64,000 bases of DNA, taken from NCBI GenBank assembly GCA_051747385.1, contig JBNJGB010000026.1:34032-98031 (forward strand), in the 5' to 3' direction. The notes under the pieces were generated by a model, which was given only the letters and a program-made list of their open reading frames with translations, was not told the origin of the DNA and did no database searches. Shown piece by piece: positions 48,076 to 57,068 of the stretch. The stretch is from JBNJGB01 sp051747385. Its GTDB lineage: Bacteria > Myxococcota_A > UBA9042 > PHBI01 > JACKFB01. The translations under genes were made by a program, and so were the position numbers. Each line of letters begins with the position of its first letter. The first letter of the stretch is position 1.

Positions 48076-50145
48076 ATGGGATCCACCCGCTGCCCAACCC
48101 CGAGGCGCCTCACGGCATTCCTGGCCCTCGGCCTCGGCGCGCTCCCCGCCCTGCTCGCCGCGTGCGACGAGGGCGCGGCACCCGGCCCCTCCTCGCTGCT
48201 CCCCGACGTGGCCGCGAACGCCTCGGGCGACACCGCCCGGACGGACCTGCTCCCTCCTCCGGACGCCGCCGACGGCCGGACCGACCCGGGGCGCTCCGAC
48301 CTCGGCTCCGACGCCACCCGCGACGCGGGCCCGGAACTCCCTCCCGACGCCGCGGACCCGGACGCCGGCAGCGACACCCCGGCGCCGGACGTCCCACCGG
48401 ACGCGGACACGCCGGAGCCGGACGTCCCCGATCCCGCCGCCTGGGCCTGCGACACGGAGGCGCGCGTGGCCGCCTGCGAGGCGCCGCTCCTCCACGACGG
48501 CGCGCCCATGCCGACGGATCCGGCCGACCTGCTCTACTACGTCAACCGGCACTGGGAGATCCCGCCGGACTACCCGGTGGCGGAGGGCTCCGACTTCAAC
48601 CCCTGCTACGAGGACCCGGCCTCGGGCGCGACGCACGACCTCGTGTGCGTCCCGCACGCCTATCGGACGAAGCCCGTGGGCCTGCGCCAGGCCGCCTGGG
48701 CCTCTCCGGCGCCCGCCGACCTGGAGGCGACCCACGACGGCAAGGCGGTGGGCTTCCTGGAGCAGGACGGCTCGCGCACGGTCGGCTTCCGCGCCCTGTT
48801 CGACGCAGCCCTGGAGGAGGCCGGCGCGGAGCTGTACGTGGCCAGCGGCTTCCGCTCCTGGTCCACCCAGGACGCCACCTTCGCCTGGCACGTGGACAAG
48901 GAGATGAACAACCACGGCTGGTCCGAGGACCACGCCACCCTGGTCGCCTCCACCTACTCCGCCAGGCCGGGCCACAGCGAGCACCAGCTCGGCACCACCG
49001 CGGACATGGTCTACCGGAAGGACGACGGCACCCTCTCGAGCTTCGGCCGCGCCTGGGCGGAAGAGATGGCCGCGAGCTGGCAGATGCAGTGGGTCATGGC
49101 CCACGCCCACCGCTTCGGGATCGTGCTCACCTACGGCCGCGACGAGATCGCCGCCACCCAGTACGTCTGGGAGCCCTGGCACTGGCGCTACGTGGGCGTG
49201 GAGGCCGCCGACGCCATGCGCGCGTGCGAGCTGAACACGGAGGAGCTCCTGAGCGCCCGCTACGACGTCGGCCCCATGCCCCCCTACGAGGGCGAGGACC
49301 TGATCCTCTACGACGAGGCCGAGGTCACGGCGGCCTCCCACACGGGCACGGAGCCGGTCGAGGCCGGCGCCCCCATGACGCGGAGCTGGACGCTCCACAA
49401 CGCGGGCACGACCAACTGGAGCGGCTATCTCCTGGGCCACGTGGACGGCGAGGCCTTCGGCGGCGGCGACGTGGAGGTCCCGTGCACGACGGTCTCGCAG
49501 GACGTGACCGTGACGCTCGACCTGACCGCGCCCACGGAGCCCGGCCTCCACGAGGGCACCTGGCAGCTCCTGACCCCCGAGGGCGCCGTCGTCCCGGGCG
49601 TCACGGTCGACGTCACCGCCTGGATCGGCGACGAGGGCGAAGGCTCCCCCTACCGCTACGTGCGCATCGTGGACATCAGCGGAGCCACGGGCGGGGCCGA
49701 CCCGGGCGCCGACATCGACGCCGTGGCCCTCACCCGGGCCGAGACCGGGGAGACCGTCTTCGCGAGCGCCGCCCCCTACTACGATCCCGCCCCCGGCGCG
49801 CCGGCCCACGACGACCCGACGGAGGCCACCGGCGCACCCGACGCCTTCCACGCCTGGCCCGACGATCCCACGGTCTGCGACGTGGGCGGCGGCTTCGTCT
49901 CCCTGGGCGGCGGCGGCACGCTCATCGTGGACATGGGCGTCCCCGTGTCTCCGGGCGACACCCTGACGGTCCTGGAGGTCGGCGCGTGCACCTGGAGCCC
50001 CGGCCAGGAGGCCTTCGCGGACCCGATCGAGGTCGACGTCTCCGTCGGCGACACCCCGGGCGACACCTGGGAGCCCGTCGGCTCCGGCGACGGGGGCGCG
50101 GTCGACCTCACGGTCCCGTTCCTCCCGCCGGCGAGCGAGCCCTGA
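48076..50145 (+). CDS. Lipoprotein with VanY-type M15 peptidase and NBR1-like Ig domain
   Basis: The 689-residue product has a lipoprotein signal ending ALLAACDEG and a long Asp/Pro-rich linker to about residue 115. Residues about 190-385 form a D-Ala-D-Ala carboxypeptidase domain: VASGFRSWSTQ, the zinc motif SEHQLGTTADMV, and EPWHWRYVG. Next is an NBR1-like Ig domain (SWTLHNAGTTNWSGYLLGHVDGEAFGG), then a C-terminal beta domain with YVRIVDISGATGGADPGADIDAVAL. It should trim cell-wall peptides or act on related peptides outside the cell. All zinc ligands are present. It lacks a ribosome site and may be translated from a leaderless transcript. Confidence 0.85.
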   Translation: MGSTRCPTPRRLTAFLALGLGALPALLAACDEGAAPGPSSLLPDVAANASGDTARTDLLPPPDAADGRTDPGRSDLGSDATRDAGPELPPDAADPDAGSDTPAPDVPPDADTPEPDVPDPAAWACDTEARVAACEAPLLHDGAPMPTDPADLLYYVNRHWEIPPDYPVAEGSDFNPCYEDPASGATHDLVCVPHAYRTKPVGLRQAAWASPAPADLEATHDGKAVGFLEQDGSRTVGFRALFDAALEEAGAELYVASGFRSWSTQDATFAWHVDKEMNNHGWSEDHATLVASTYSARPGHSEHQLGTTADMVYRKDDGTLSSFGRAWAEEMAASWQMQWVMAHAHRFGIVLTYGRDEIAATQYVWEPWHWRYVGVEAADAMRACELNTEELLSARYDVGPMPPYEGEDLILYDEAEVTAASHTGTEPVEAGAPMTRSWTLHNAGTTNWSGYLLGHVDGEAFGGGDVEVPCTTVSQDVTVTLDLTAPTEPGLHEGTWQLLTPEGAVVPGVTVDVTAWIGDEGEGSPYRYVRIVDISGATGGADPGADIDAVALTRAETGETVFASAAPYYDPAPGAPAHDDPTEATGAPDAFHAWPDDPTVCDVGGGFVSLGGGGTLIVDMGVPVSPGDTLTVLEVGACTWSPGQEAFADPIEVDVSVGDTPGDTWEPVGSGDGGAVDLTVPFLPPASEP

Positions 50146-50257
50146 GCCATTCCCTCGGGAGGGGCCGCCGGGGCTGGCCGACGGCCTCCGAACCGTGACA
50201 CGATGGGGCTACTCCGAGACAACCCCGAAGCGTCGAGCAACCCGAGGAGGAGCATCC

Positions 50258-50920
50258 ATGGGCACGGTACTGATCACGGGCGCGAACCGAGGCATCGGCC
50301 TCGCCATGACCCGCCAGCTGGCGGAACGCGGCGAGGACGTCATCGCAGCGTGCCGGCAGGCGTCTCCGGAGCTGAAGGACCTGGGCGTGCGGATCGAGGA
50401 GGACGTGGACGTCACGTCGGATCGGGCCGTCGGATCGCTGGCGGACCGCCTCGGCGACACCAGGCTGGACGTCCTGATCAACGACGCCGGCCTGCTCATC
50501 GGGACGAGCCTGGAGGTCCTGGACTTCGACGCCTGCCGGAAGCAGTTCGAGGTGAACAGCCTCGGCCCGCTGCGGGTCACCGCCATGCTGCGCCACCACC
50601 TCGCGGACGGCGCGAAGGTGGCGATCGTCACCAGCCGGATGGGCTCCATCGACGACAACACCTCCGGCGGGTCGTACGGCTACCGCATGTCCAAGGCCGC
50701 GGTGAACATGGCCGGGGTCTCCCTGGCCCACGACCTGGCCCCGCAGCACGTGGCCGTCGCCATCGTGCACCCGGGCTGGGTGAAGACGGACATGACGCGG
50801 CACACCGGTCACGTGGAGCCGGAAGAGGCCGCCCGCGGGATCCTCGCGCGCGTCGACGAGGTGACCATGGAGACCTCCGGGACCTTCTGGCACGCCAACG
50901 GCGAGGTGCTCCCCTGGTAG
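50258..50920 (+). CDS. Short-chain dehydrogenase/reductase
   Basis: The 220-residue enzyme has the classical SDR layout: TGANRGIG near residue 8 (NAD(P) binding), NDAGLLIG near residue 75 (variant of NNAG), and YRMSK with a preceding Ser as catalytic triad near residue 145. HPGWVKTDMTRHTGH follows. The substrate is unknown. The start has a clear GAGGAGGAG. It leads a three-gene cluster with an acyltransferase (18 bases later) and an epimerase-type protein, which hints at lipid or fatty-acyl modification. Confidence 0.88.
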   Translation: MGTVLITGANRGIGLAMTRQLAERGEDVIAACRQASPELKDLGVRIEEDVDVTSDRAVGSLADRLGDTRLDVLINDAGLLIGTSLEVLDFDACRKQFEVNSLGPLRVTAMLRHHLADGAKVAIVTSRMGSIDDNTSGGSYGYRMSKAAVNMAGVSLAHDLAPQHVAVAIVHPGWVKTDMTRHTGHVEPEEAARGILARVDEVTMETSGTFWHANGEVLPW

Positions 50921-50937
50921 GGGGAACGGACTGAGGG

Positions 50938-51783
50938 ATGCGCAGCCACCACCCCATGGTCCGCGCCCTGGCGAGCCGCCTCCTCCCGCCGGAGGAGCTG
51001 GACCGCGTGGAGCACCTGCCCCACCACGACGCGGGCTATGGATACGACGCGTTCGGCATGCACCCGGAGTGGGTCGCGCTCGGCCTCGGCCTGTGCCGTC
51101 CCCTGTACCGGCGCTGGTTCCGCGTCACCTCCCACGGCGCCCACCACATCCCGCAGGAGGGCGGCGCCATCCTGGCCTCGAACCACAGCGGCGGCCTGCC
51201 CTTCGACGGGATGATGATCTGGACGGACGTCGTCCAGCAGACCGATCCGCCGCGGGTCCCGCGGATCATCGCCGACAACTTCGTCCCCATGCTCCCCATC
51301 GTCAGCACGATCTTCGCCAGGGCGGGCGCGGTCGGGGGCACGCGGGGCAACGTGCGGCGGCTGCTGGAGATGGGCGAGATCCTGCTGGTCTTCCCGGAGG
51401 GCGTGCCCGGGATCGGCAAGCCGTTCCACCGGCGCTACCGGCTCCAGGACTGGCGCGTGGGGCACGCGGAGCTGGCCATCCGGCACCGGGTCCCGGTGAT
51501 CCCCGTGGGCGTCGTCGGCGCCGAGGAGCAGCTCCCGCAGCTCACGCGGATCGACCGGCTCCACCCCTTCGGGGCGCCCTACCTGCCCATCCCGGCCGTG
51601 CCCTTCCCGCTGCCCGTGCACTATCACATCTGGTACGGCGAGCCGATCTCGCTCCAGGACGACTACGCCCCGGAGCGGAGCGACGATCCGGAGGTGATCG
51701 AGGAGGCCTCCGCGCGGGTCCGCGACGCGGTCCAGCGCCTCCTCGACCGGGGCGTGAGGGAGCGACGGGGCGTGTTCCGATGA
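50938..51783 (+). CDS. PlsC-type lysophospholipid acyltransferase
   Basis: The 281-residue protein is a 1-acyl-glycerol-phosphate-type acyltransferase. The catalytic motif reads NHSGGLPFD near residue 82 (the H-x4/5-D box) and LVFPEGVPG near residue 160 (block III), with VPVIPVGVVGAEE near residue 187 as block IV. It would move an acyl group onto a lysolipid or related alcohol at the inner membrane. The start follows the dehydrogenase by 17 bases, and its TGA overlaps the ATG of the next gene. Confidence 0.85.
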   Translation: MRSHHPMVRALASRLLPPEELDRVEHLPHHDAGYGYDAFGMHPEWVALGLGLCRPLYRRWFRVTSHGAHHIPQEGGAILASNHSGGLPFDGMMIWTDVVQQTDPPRVPRIIADNFVPMLPIVSTIFARAGAVGGTRGNVRRLLEMGEILLVFPEGVPGIGKPFHRRYRLQDWRVGHAELAIRHRVPVIPVGVVGAEEQLPQLTRIDRLHPFGAPYLPIPAVPFPLPVHYHIWYGEPISLQDDYAPERSDDPEVIEEASARVRDAVQRLLDRGVRERRGVFR

Positions 51784-52772
51784 CGGCGCCTCCCACCGCG
51801 CCGCCCGACCGGGGTCCTCGCCGCATCCTCGTGGCCGGGGCCACCACCCCCATCGGCGAGCGCCTGGTCCACCGCCTCCTGCGGGACGACGGCGTCGATC
51901 ACATCCTGGCCGTGGGGGCGCCGCGGGTCGGAGAGGCCCTGCCCTTCCCGGAGTCCGATCTCCTCACCTACCGCCAGGTGGATCTGACGCGACAGCGTGA
52001 CCTGCGGGGCCTGCTCTTCGGGCTGGCGCGGACCCTGGAGGTGGACACCATCGTGGACTTCTCCATGCACCGGAGCACCCGGGAGACGGGGCGCCGCGCC
52101 CACGCCCTGAACGTGGAGGCCACCCGGCAGATGCTCCACCTCGCCGAGCGCCACCCCACCCTCCGCCACTTCGTCTTCCGGAGCCACGGCGAGGTCTACC
52201 GCGTGGCGCCGGACAAGCCGACGATCGTGGACGAGGAGCATCCGCTGGACCTGTCCCCGCACGCGCCCCAGTGGATCCGCGATCGCGTGGAGGCGGACCT
52301 CCAGGTGTGCGCACGGATCGGCCTGTCGTCCTTGCGGATCACCGTGCTCCGGTGCGCGGAGGTCTTCGCCGCCGAGACGGGCAGCCAGCTCTGGGACTAT
52401 CTCCAGTCGCGAGTGTGCCTCCGCCCGCTCGGTTACGACCCGATGATCAACCTGCTGAGCCTCGAGGATGCCGCCCGCGCCGTCCACCTGGCCCTGCAGC
52501 GGGACGCCCGGGGCATCTACAACATCCCCGGCGCCGACACCCTTCCCCTGTCGCGGGCCATCGCGCGCTGGGGCTGCCGCGACGTCCCCGTCCCGGGGCT
52601 GCTCGTCGCGCCTCTGTACGGACTGCGGGCCCTGACCCTGGGCGCGGACTTCCGGTACGAGGTAAATCGCCTCCGGTTGCACTACAGCGCGGTGCTCGAC
52701 GGGCGGCGCGCGCGGCGGGATCTGGGCTACGAGCCGACGCACCCGATCACGTGGCCTCGACCTCGGCGGTGA
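51780..52772 (+). CDS. NAD-dependent epimerase/dehydratase-type protein
   Basis: The 330-residue extended-SDR protein has RILVAGATTPIGERLVHRLL near residue 15 as a nucleotide-binding loop (a divergent GATTPIG instead of GxxGxxG), VDFSMHRST near residue 90, and LRHFVFRSHGEVY near residue 130. The usual YxxxK is unclear: FRSHGEVY is followed by WIRDRVEADL where the Lys is Arg or missing. So it may bind nucleotide without classical catalysis. It is coupled to the acyltransferase by an ATGA overlap. The job of the three-gene operon is not determinable. Confidence 0.75.
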   Translation: MTAPPTAPPDRGPRRILVAGATTPIGERLVHRLLRDDGVDHILAVGAPRVGEALPFPESDLLTYRQVDLTRQRDLRGLLFGLARTLEVDTIVDFSMHRSTRETGRRAHALNVEATRQMLHLAERHPTLRHFVFRSHGEVYRVAPDKPTIVDEEHPLDLSPHAPQWIRDRVEADLQVCARIGLSSLRITVLRCAEVFAAETGSQLWDYLQSRVCLRPLGYDPMINLLSLEDAARAVHLALQRDARGIYNIPGADTLPLSRAIARWGCRDVPVPGLLVAPLYGLRALTLGADFRYEVNRLRLHYSAVLDGRRARRDLGYEPTHPITWPRPRR

Positions 52773-52821
52773 ACGGGCCTCCGCTCCGTGATAGGCTGCG
52801 CCGCCGTTCCGGAGGAGGCGC

Positions 52822-54804
52822 ATGACCCATCGGCTGCGACAGACCGCGCTCGTGATGCTGCTCGTCGCCCCCGTCGCGACCTGCGACGGCAGCAGCCTGT
52901 CCGGCGATCCGTCCGTCGACGCGGACGACGTCATGGCGACGGGCGACGGGACCGCGGGCTCGGGAGGCGACACGACCGGCGACGACACGGCCGGCGACGT
53001 GGACGAGGGCGACGCCCCGGACGGGGAGGTGGACGCCGGCTGCACGTCCGACGAGGACTGCGTCGGCCTGGGCGACGTGGGACCGTGCCACGTGGTGGCC
53101 TGCGACCGGGAGACCGGGGAGTGCCGCCCCGAGGCGGTCGAGGACGGCCGGCCGTGCGACGACGGCGACGCGTGCACCGACGGCACCACCTGCACCGAGG
53201 GCGCCTGCGGCGGCGGCGAGGCGACCGACTGCGACGACGGGGATCCGTGCACCGACGACGCGTGCGACCCGGCGGACGGGTGCACGCACACGCCGAACAC
53301 GGCGCCCTGCGACGACGGCACGGCCTGCACCGAGGACGACACCTGCCGGGACGGCGTCTGCGAGGGGATCCCCACCCGGGCCTGCGGCTGCCACACGGAC
53401 GAGGAGTGCGAGGCGTTCGAGGACGACGACGCCTGCAACGGCACGTTGCTCTGCGACGGCGGCGACTGCGTCCCGGACCCGGAGACCGTCGTCTCCTGTG
53501 ACGACGTGGAGGTCGGCGCGTGCGAGGCGGCCTCGTGCGATCCCGCCACGGGGGAGTGCGCGGTGGGCCCGGTGCCCGACGGCAGCGCCTGTGACGACGG
53601 GGACGCGTGCACGGTGGACGAGGTCTGCCTCGACGGGGTCTGCACCGCCGGCGAGGCCGTCACCTGCGACGACGGCAGCGTCTGCACGACGGACTCCTGC
53701 GACCCGGAGACCGGCTGCACGTTCGAGCCCGTGGACGGCGACTGCGACGACGGGGATCCCTGCACCCTGGACGACGCCTGCGTCGAGGGCGTCTGCACGG
53801 GCACCCCGAAGGACTGCTCCGACGACGACCCGTGCACCGTGGACGAGTGTGCCTTCACGGGCGGGTGCACGCATGCCGCGACCGACGGCCCCTGCGACGA
53901 CGGCGACGCCTGCACGGCGGACGACTCGTGCGCGACCGGAGCCTGCGAGGGCCTCCCCGTCGACTGCGACGACGGCCTGGAGTGCACGATCGACTCCTGC
54001 GACTCGGCGACCGGCTGCGTGAACGCACCCGACGACGCCCTGTGCGAGGAGGACGACAACGCCTGCACCGTCGCCACCTGCGATCCCCAGGTCGGGTGCA
54101 TCCAGGCGCCGAGCGACGTGGCAGACTGCGACGATGGGAACGAGTGCACCAGCGGGGACACCTGCGTGGAGGGCGTCTGCCAGGGCGAGGCGATCCCCGA
54201 CTGCTGCGGCGACGGCCTCTGCGAGGCGGGCGAGGACTGCGACGGCTGCCCCGAGGACTGCGGCGCCTGTCCCTTCTGCGGCGACGACGCGTGCAACGGC
54301 GACGAGGACTGCGACACCTGCCCCGAGGACTGCGGCGCCTGTCCCTTCTGCGGCGACGACGCGTGCAACGGCGACGAGGACTGCGACACCTGCCCCGAGG
54401 ACTGCGGCGCCTGTCCCTTCTGTGGCGACGGCACGTGCGACGTGAACGAGGACTGCACGTCGTGCGAGCAGGACTGCGGCGCCTGCCCGACGAGCAACTG
54501 CTGCACGCCCCACTCCGGCGGAGGCTGCAACGACTCGTACATCGAGAGCTGCGTGTGCTCCCAGAACTTCGAGTGCTGCTGGTATTCCTGGAGCTCGACG
54601 TGCGTGGCCATCGCCAACAGCTGTGGCGCCGGCTGCGGCGGAGGCGGCACGGGGGGCGACTGCTGTTATTCCAACGGCTCGCCGGGGTGCGACGACTCGG
54701 GGGTTGAAGCCTGCGTGTGCTCCCAGGACTCGTGGTGCTGCACGAACGACTGGGACACGTGGTGCGCGGATCTCGCTCCGAGCTGCGGAGCCAGTTGCTT
54801 CTAG
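52822..54804 (+). CDS. Cysteine-repeat secreted protein
   Basis: The 660-residue product has a hydrophobic signal ending VAPVATC, a marginal lipobox. After an acidic linker it holds about ten units of the kind 'CDDGDPCTxDxC' with paired cysteines (residues about 75-440). A different 24-residue unit (CGDDACNGDEDCDTCPEDCG) follows. Residues 482-529 are two such units with identical DNA (54265-54408). The C-terminus has two 45-residue units (GGCNDSYIESCVCSQ, SPGCDDSGVEACVCSQ). Such proteins are extracytoplasmic; the function is unknown. GGAGGAGG lies upstream of the start. Confidence 0.8.
   Translation: MTHRLRQTALVMLLVAPVATCDGSSLSGDPSVDADDVMATGDGTAGSGGDTTGDDTAGDVDEGDAPDGEVDAGCTSDEDCVGLGDVGPCHVVACDRETGECRPEAVEDGRPCDDGDACTDGTTCTEGACGGGEATDCDDGDPCTDDACDPADGCTHTPNTAPCDDGTACTEDDTCRDGVCEGIPTRACGCHTDEECEAFEDDDACNGTLLCDGGDCVPDPETVVSCDDVEVGACEAASCDPATGECAVGPVPDGSACDDGDACTVDEVCLDGVCTAGEAVTCDDGSVCTTDSCDPETGCTFEPVDGDCDDGDPCTLDDACVEGVCTGTPKDCSDDDPCTVDECAFTGGCTHAATDGPCDDGDACTADDSCATGACEGLPVDCDDGLECTIDSCDSATGCVNAPDDALCEEDDNACTVATCDPQVGCIQAPSDVADCDDGNECTSGDTCVEGVCQGEAIPDCCGDGLCEAGEDCDGCPEDCGACPFCGDDACNGDEDCDTCPEDCGACPFCGDDACNGDEDCDTCPEDCGACPFCGDGTCDVNEDCTSCEQDCGACPTSNCCTPHSGGGCNDSYIESCVCSQNFECCWYSWSSTCVAIANSCGAGCGGGGTGGDCCYSNGSPGCDDSGVEACVCSQDSWCCTNDWDTWCADLAPSCGASCF
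54265..54408 (+). repeat. Two identical 72-bp tandem units inside the cysteine-repeat gene
   Basis: 54265-54336 and 54337-54408 are identical at every base. Each encodes 24 residues. A third, diverged unit follows at 54409. The perfect DNA identity points to a very recent duplication. Confidence 0.85.
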
Positions 54805-54839
54805 GATCCCGGCCCGGCGCCGCCGGAGAGGAGACGCCC

Positions 54840-55238
54840 ATGAGCAGGGGCCTCGTGCTGGTCGTGGAAGACCATCAGCTCAACCGACAGCTCATCGCCG
54901 AGGTGCTCGGCCAGGCCGACTTCGAGGTGCTCGAGGCGGGCACCGAGCAGGAGGCCCTGGCGCGGGTCCAGGACGCCACCCCGGACCTCGTCCTCATGGA
55001 CATCGAGCTGCCCGGCGGCGACGGCGTCCACGCCCTCCACGAGCTGCGGCGCATCCCCCGCCTGGCCGACGTCCCGGTCCTGGCCGTCACGGCCTACGCC
55101 ATGCGCGGGGACCGCGAGCGCCTGCTCGCCCAGGGCTTCGACGGCTACATCTCCAAGCCCATCGACACCCGCACCTTCCCCGGCTGGCTCGACAGGTGGC
55201 TCCCCCGGGAGGAGGACGAGGCGGCGGAGGAACAGTAG
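54840..55238 (+). CDS. Single-domain response regulator (CheY/DivK type)
   Basis: The 132-residue protein is a receiver domain only. It has VLVVEDHQLNRQLIAEVL near residue 6, the phospho-acceptor Asp in LVLMDIELPGGDG near residue 53, AVTAYAMRGDRERLL with the switch Thr, and Lys in GYISKPIDTRTF. The C-terminus is an acidic tail with no output domain, so it would act by protein-protein contact or as a phosphorelay intermediate. The start has GGAGAGGAG. It follows the cysteine-repeat gene by 35 bases; no kinase is next to it. Confidence 0.9.
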   Translation: MSRGLVLVVEDHQLNRQLIAEVLGQADFEVLEAGTEQEALARVQDATPDLVLMDIELPGGDGVHALHELRRIPRLADVPVLAVTAYAMRGDRERLLAQGFDGYISKPIDTRTFPGWLDRWLPREEDEAAEEQ

Positions 55239-55469
55239 CGCCGGCGTCCCCGCCTGCCCCCTTGCCTTTGCCCTTGCCCGTGCCCTTGCCTGAAGGCTGC
55301 CTCGCGCCGCCGGGGCCGTCGGATCGGGGAGTGACCGCCGCGGACGGCGCTTCTACTGCATCTTCCCCATGTCCTCCACGGCTTTGCGGCTTGGCGCCTT
55401 GGCGCGAGCCCTTCGGTGCTGGGGAGATGTGTATGATCGACAGGCGAGACGCCCGCGGTCCCGGGACGT
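55239..55469. repeat. Intergenic region with hexamer run and GCGTCTTGG-type repeat
   Basis: 55259-55291 is a 33-bp hexamer run (CCCTTG/CCTTTG units) identical to 14277-14309 and, reversed, to 59988-60020. At about 55376-55417 there is a copy of the CTTGGCGCCTTGGCGCGAG repeat family seen at 385-545. The region separates two convergent genes. No gene is seen. Confidence 0.6.
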
Positions 55470-56018
55470 TCAGATGAGCCCGAGCTCCAGCCGCGCGGCC
55501 TCGGTCATCTTCTCCGGGGTCCACGGCGGATCGAAGACCAGCTCGATGTCGGTCTCCTTCACGCCGGGGATGTTCCGCACGCGGTAGTCCACGTCGTTGC
55601 GCAGGATCTCGCCCATGCCGCAGCCCGGAGCGGTCAGGGTCATGCGGATGCCGACCTTGTAGGCGTTCTCCCCGACGGTCTCCACGTCGAGGTCGTAGAC
55701 CAGGCCCAGCTCGACGATGTTCACCGGGATCTCGGGATCGTAGATCTGCGTGAGCTGCTCCCAGACCCGCTGGTCGTCCACGACGACATGGCCCTCGTCG
55801 TCCACCTCGGGCTCGGGCGGCGCCTCGACCTCCTTGCCGATGGCGTCCGCGTCCCTGGCGTCCACGCGCACGAGATAGCCGGTCGCGACCTGGATCGTGT
55901 AGTTCCCGCCGAGCACCTGGGTGATGTAGCCCATCATGCCCTCCGGGATCTCGATGTCGACCCCGTCCGGGATGACGATCGCGCGGCAATCCCGCTCGAA
56001 CGTGACCTCCTCGTACAT
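55470..56018 (-). CDS. sufT: SufT-like iron-sulfur assembly protein
   Basis: The 182-residue product has a short beta-rich N-terminal part (residues 1-75) followed by a MIP18/DUF59 domain, the layout of SufT. Landmarks are YDPEIPVNIVELGLVYDLDVE near residue 92, RMTLTAPGCGMGEIL with the conserved Cys near residue 130, and FDPPWTPEKMTEAARLELG at the end. SufT proteins help iron-sulfur cluster delivery. No other suf gene is in the window. It would be cytoplasmic. The 174-base gap upstream is AT-richer than average and holds two small inverted repeats. Confidence 0.85.
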   Translation of the reverse strand: MYEEVTFERDCRAIVIPDGVDIEIPEGMMGYITQVLGGNYTIQVATGYLVRVDARDADAIGKEVEAPPEPEVDDEGHVVVDDQRVWEQLTQIYDPEIPVNIVELGLVYDLDVETVGENAYKVGIRMTLTAPGCGMGEILRNDVDYRVRNIPGVKETDIELVFDPPWTPEKMTEAARLELGLI

Positions 56019-56192
56019 TCCTCAGCCTCCTCGTGAGCGAGGTGTTCGCCCGGCGTGGACCGGACCTTCCCTATCCATATGCACGAGCCCTCGCCCGTGA
56101 ACCCCAAGTGGGACCCAAATGGTCCGCATTAGCCTAACAGGGATCAATCCTCCGGTCTCCATTGAAGCAACGGAGGCGGCCGGTGGAACAGA

Positions 56193-56996
56193 TCAGGGCG
56201 CCTCGTCGGGGGGCCGCACGTCGCTCCACGGGTCGACGCGGCGCAGGTGGACCGTCGTGAACAGGCGGCGCGCGGCCCGGAAGGCGCCCATGTCCTTCGC
56301 CTGGGTCTCGTGGAGCCGCGTGAGGTCGACGAGGAAGTCCATGCAGGATCCGCCGGTGTCGCCGCACGGGAGCCGCCCGTCCCAGGTCTCCGTGGTCGGC
56401 CCGGGGTCGGCGCCGCGGAGCAGCCGGAAGAACCAGTGCCGCTCGAGCACGTAGTAGACGCGCTCCACGCGGTGGGCCGCCTCGGCGTCCGCCCCCCGGG
56501 GCGTCTCGGCCGCCTCCCGGACCGCGGCGGTGGCGATCCGCGACGCGAGCTGGTGCTCCGGGTGCCCGGTCGCCCCGTGGGTCGGCTCGAAGGTGAGCAG
56601 CACGTCCGGACGGAACGAGCGGACGGCGCGCGTCACCACGGCCACCGGGTCGCCCTCCTCGCGCCACCTGGCGTAGAGCTCGTCCCGGCGCGGGAAGCTC
56701 GACTCGGGCAGGGGCGCGTTCCAGAACGACTCGAGCTGGAGCTCCGCGTGGAGGCGATCGGCCACGGCCGCCATCTCCCGGGCCCGGACGTCCCCGAGCG
56801 ACGGCCCGTCGCCCTCCGCGCCGGCGCCGCCCTCGCCGCGGGTGAGCAGCACGATGCGCAGCGGGTTGCCGTAGTGGACGCTCGCCCGCGCCAGCAGCGC
56901 CCCGCTGAGGAACTCGTCGTCCGGGTGGGCGGCGACCCACATCACCCGCGCGCCGCGGGCCAGGACCTCGTCGATGGGTAGATCGTCGTGCGACAT
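56193..56996 (-). CDS. PIG-L family deacetylase
   Basis: The 267-residue enzyme belongs to the LmbE/PIG-L zinc deacetylases, which remove N-acetyl groups from sugars. AHPDDEFLSGALL near residue 23 supplies metal ligands, and HGATGHPEHQLASRIA near residue 140 the third. The C-terminus has VYYVLERHWFFRLLRG and a cysteine-containing loop (GDTGGSCMDFLVDL). The ATG at 56996 has GGAGGG six bases upstream; the longer frame extends into the divergent promoter. It lies alone. The natural substrate is unknown. Confidence 0.85.
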   Translation of the reverse strand: MSHDDLPIDEVLARGARVMWVAAHPDDEFLSGALLARASVHYGNPLRIVLLTRGEGGAGAEGDGPSLGDVRAREMAAVADRLHAELQLESFWNAPLPESSFPRRDELYARWREEGDPVAVVTRAVRSFRPDVLLTFEPTHGATGHPEHQLASRIATAAVREAAETPRGADAEAAHRVERVYYVLERHWFFRLLRGADPGPTTETWDGRLPCGDTGGSCMDFLVDLTRLHETQAKDMGAFRAARRLFTTVHLRRVDPWSDVRPPDEAP

Positions 56997-57068
56997 GCCG
57001 CCCTCCATCGCACGACGCGGCGCCGGATGGAAGTCCTCACCCCGCACGCGACCGGGTCCGACCCGTCC

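Noticed and set aside
56100..56190. Considered a tRNA or small RNA in the AT-richer gap
   Set aside because: No cloverleaf, anticodon arm or CCA-like end was found; only short inverted repeats.
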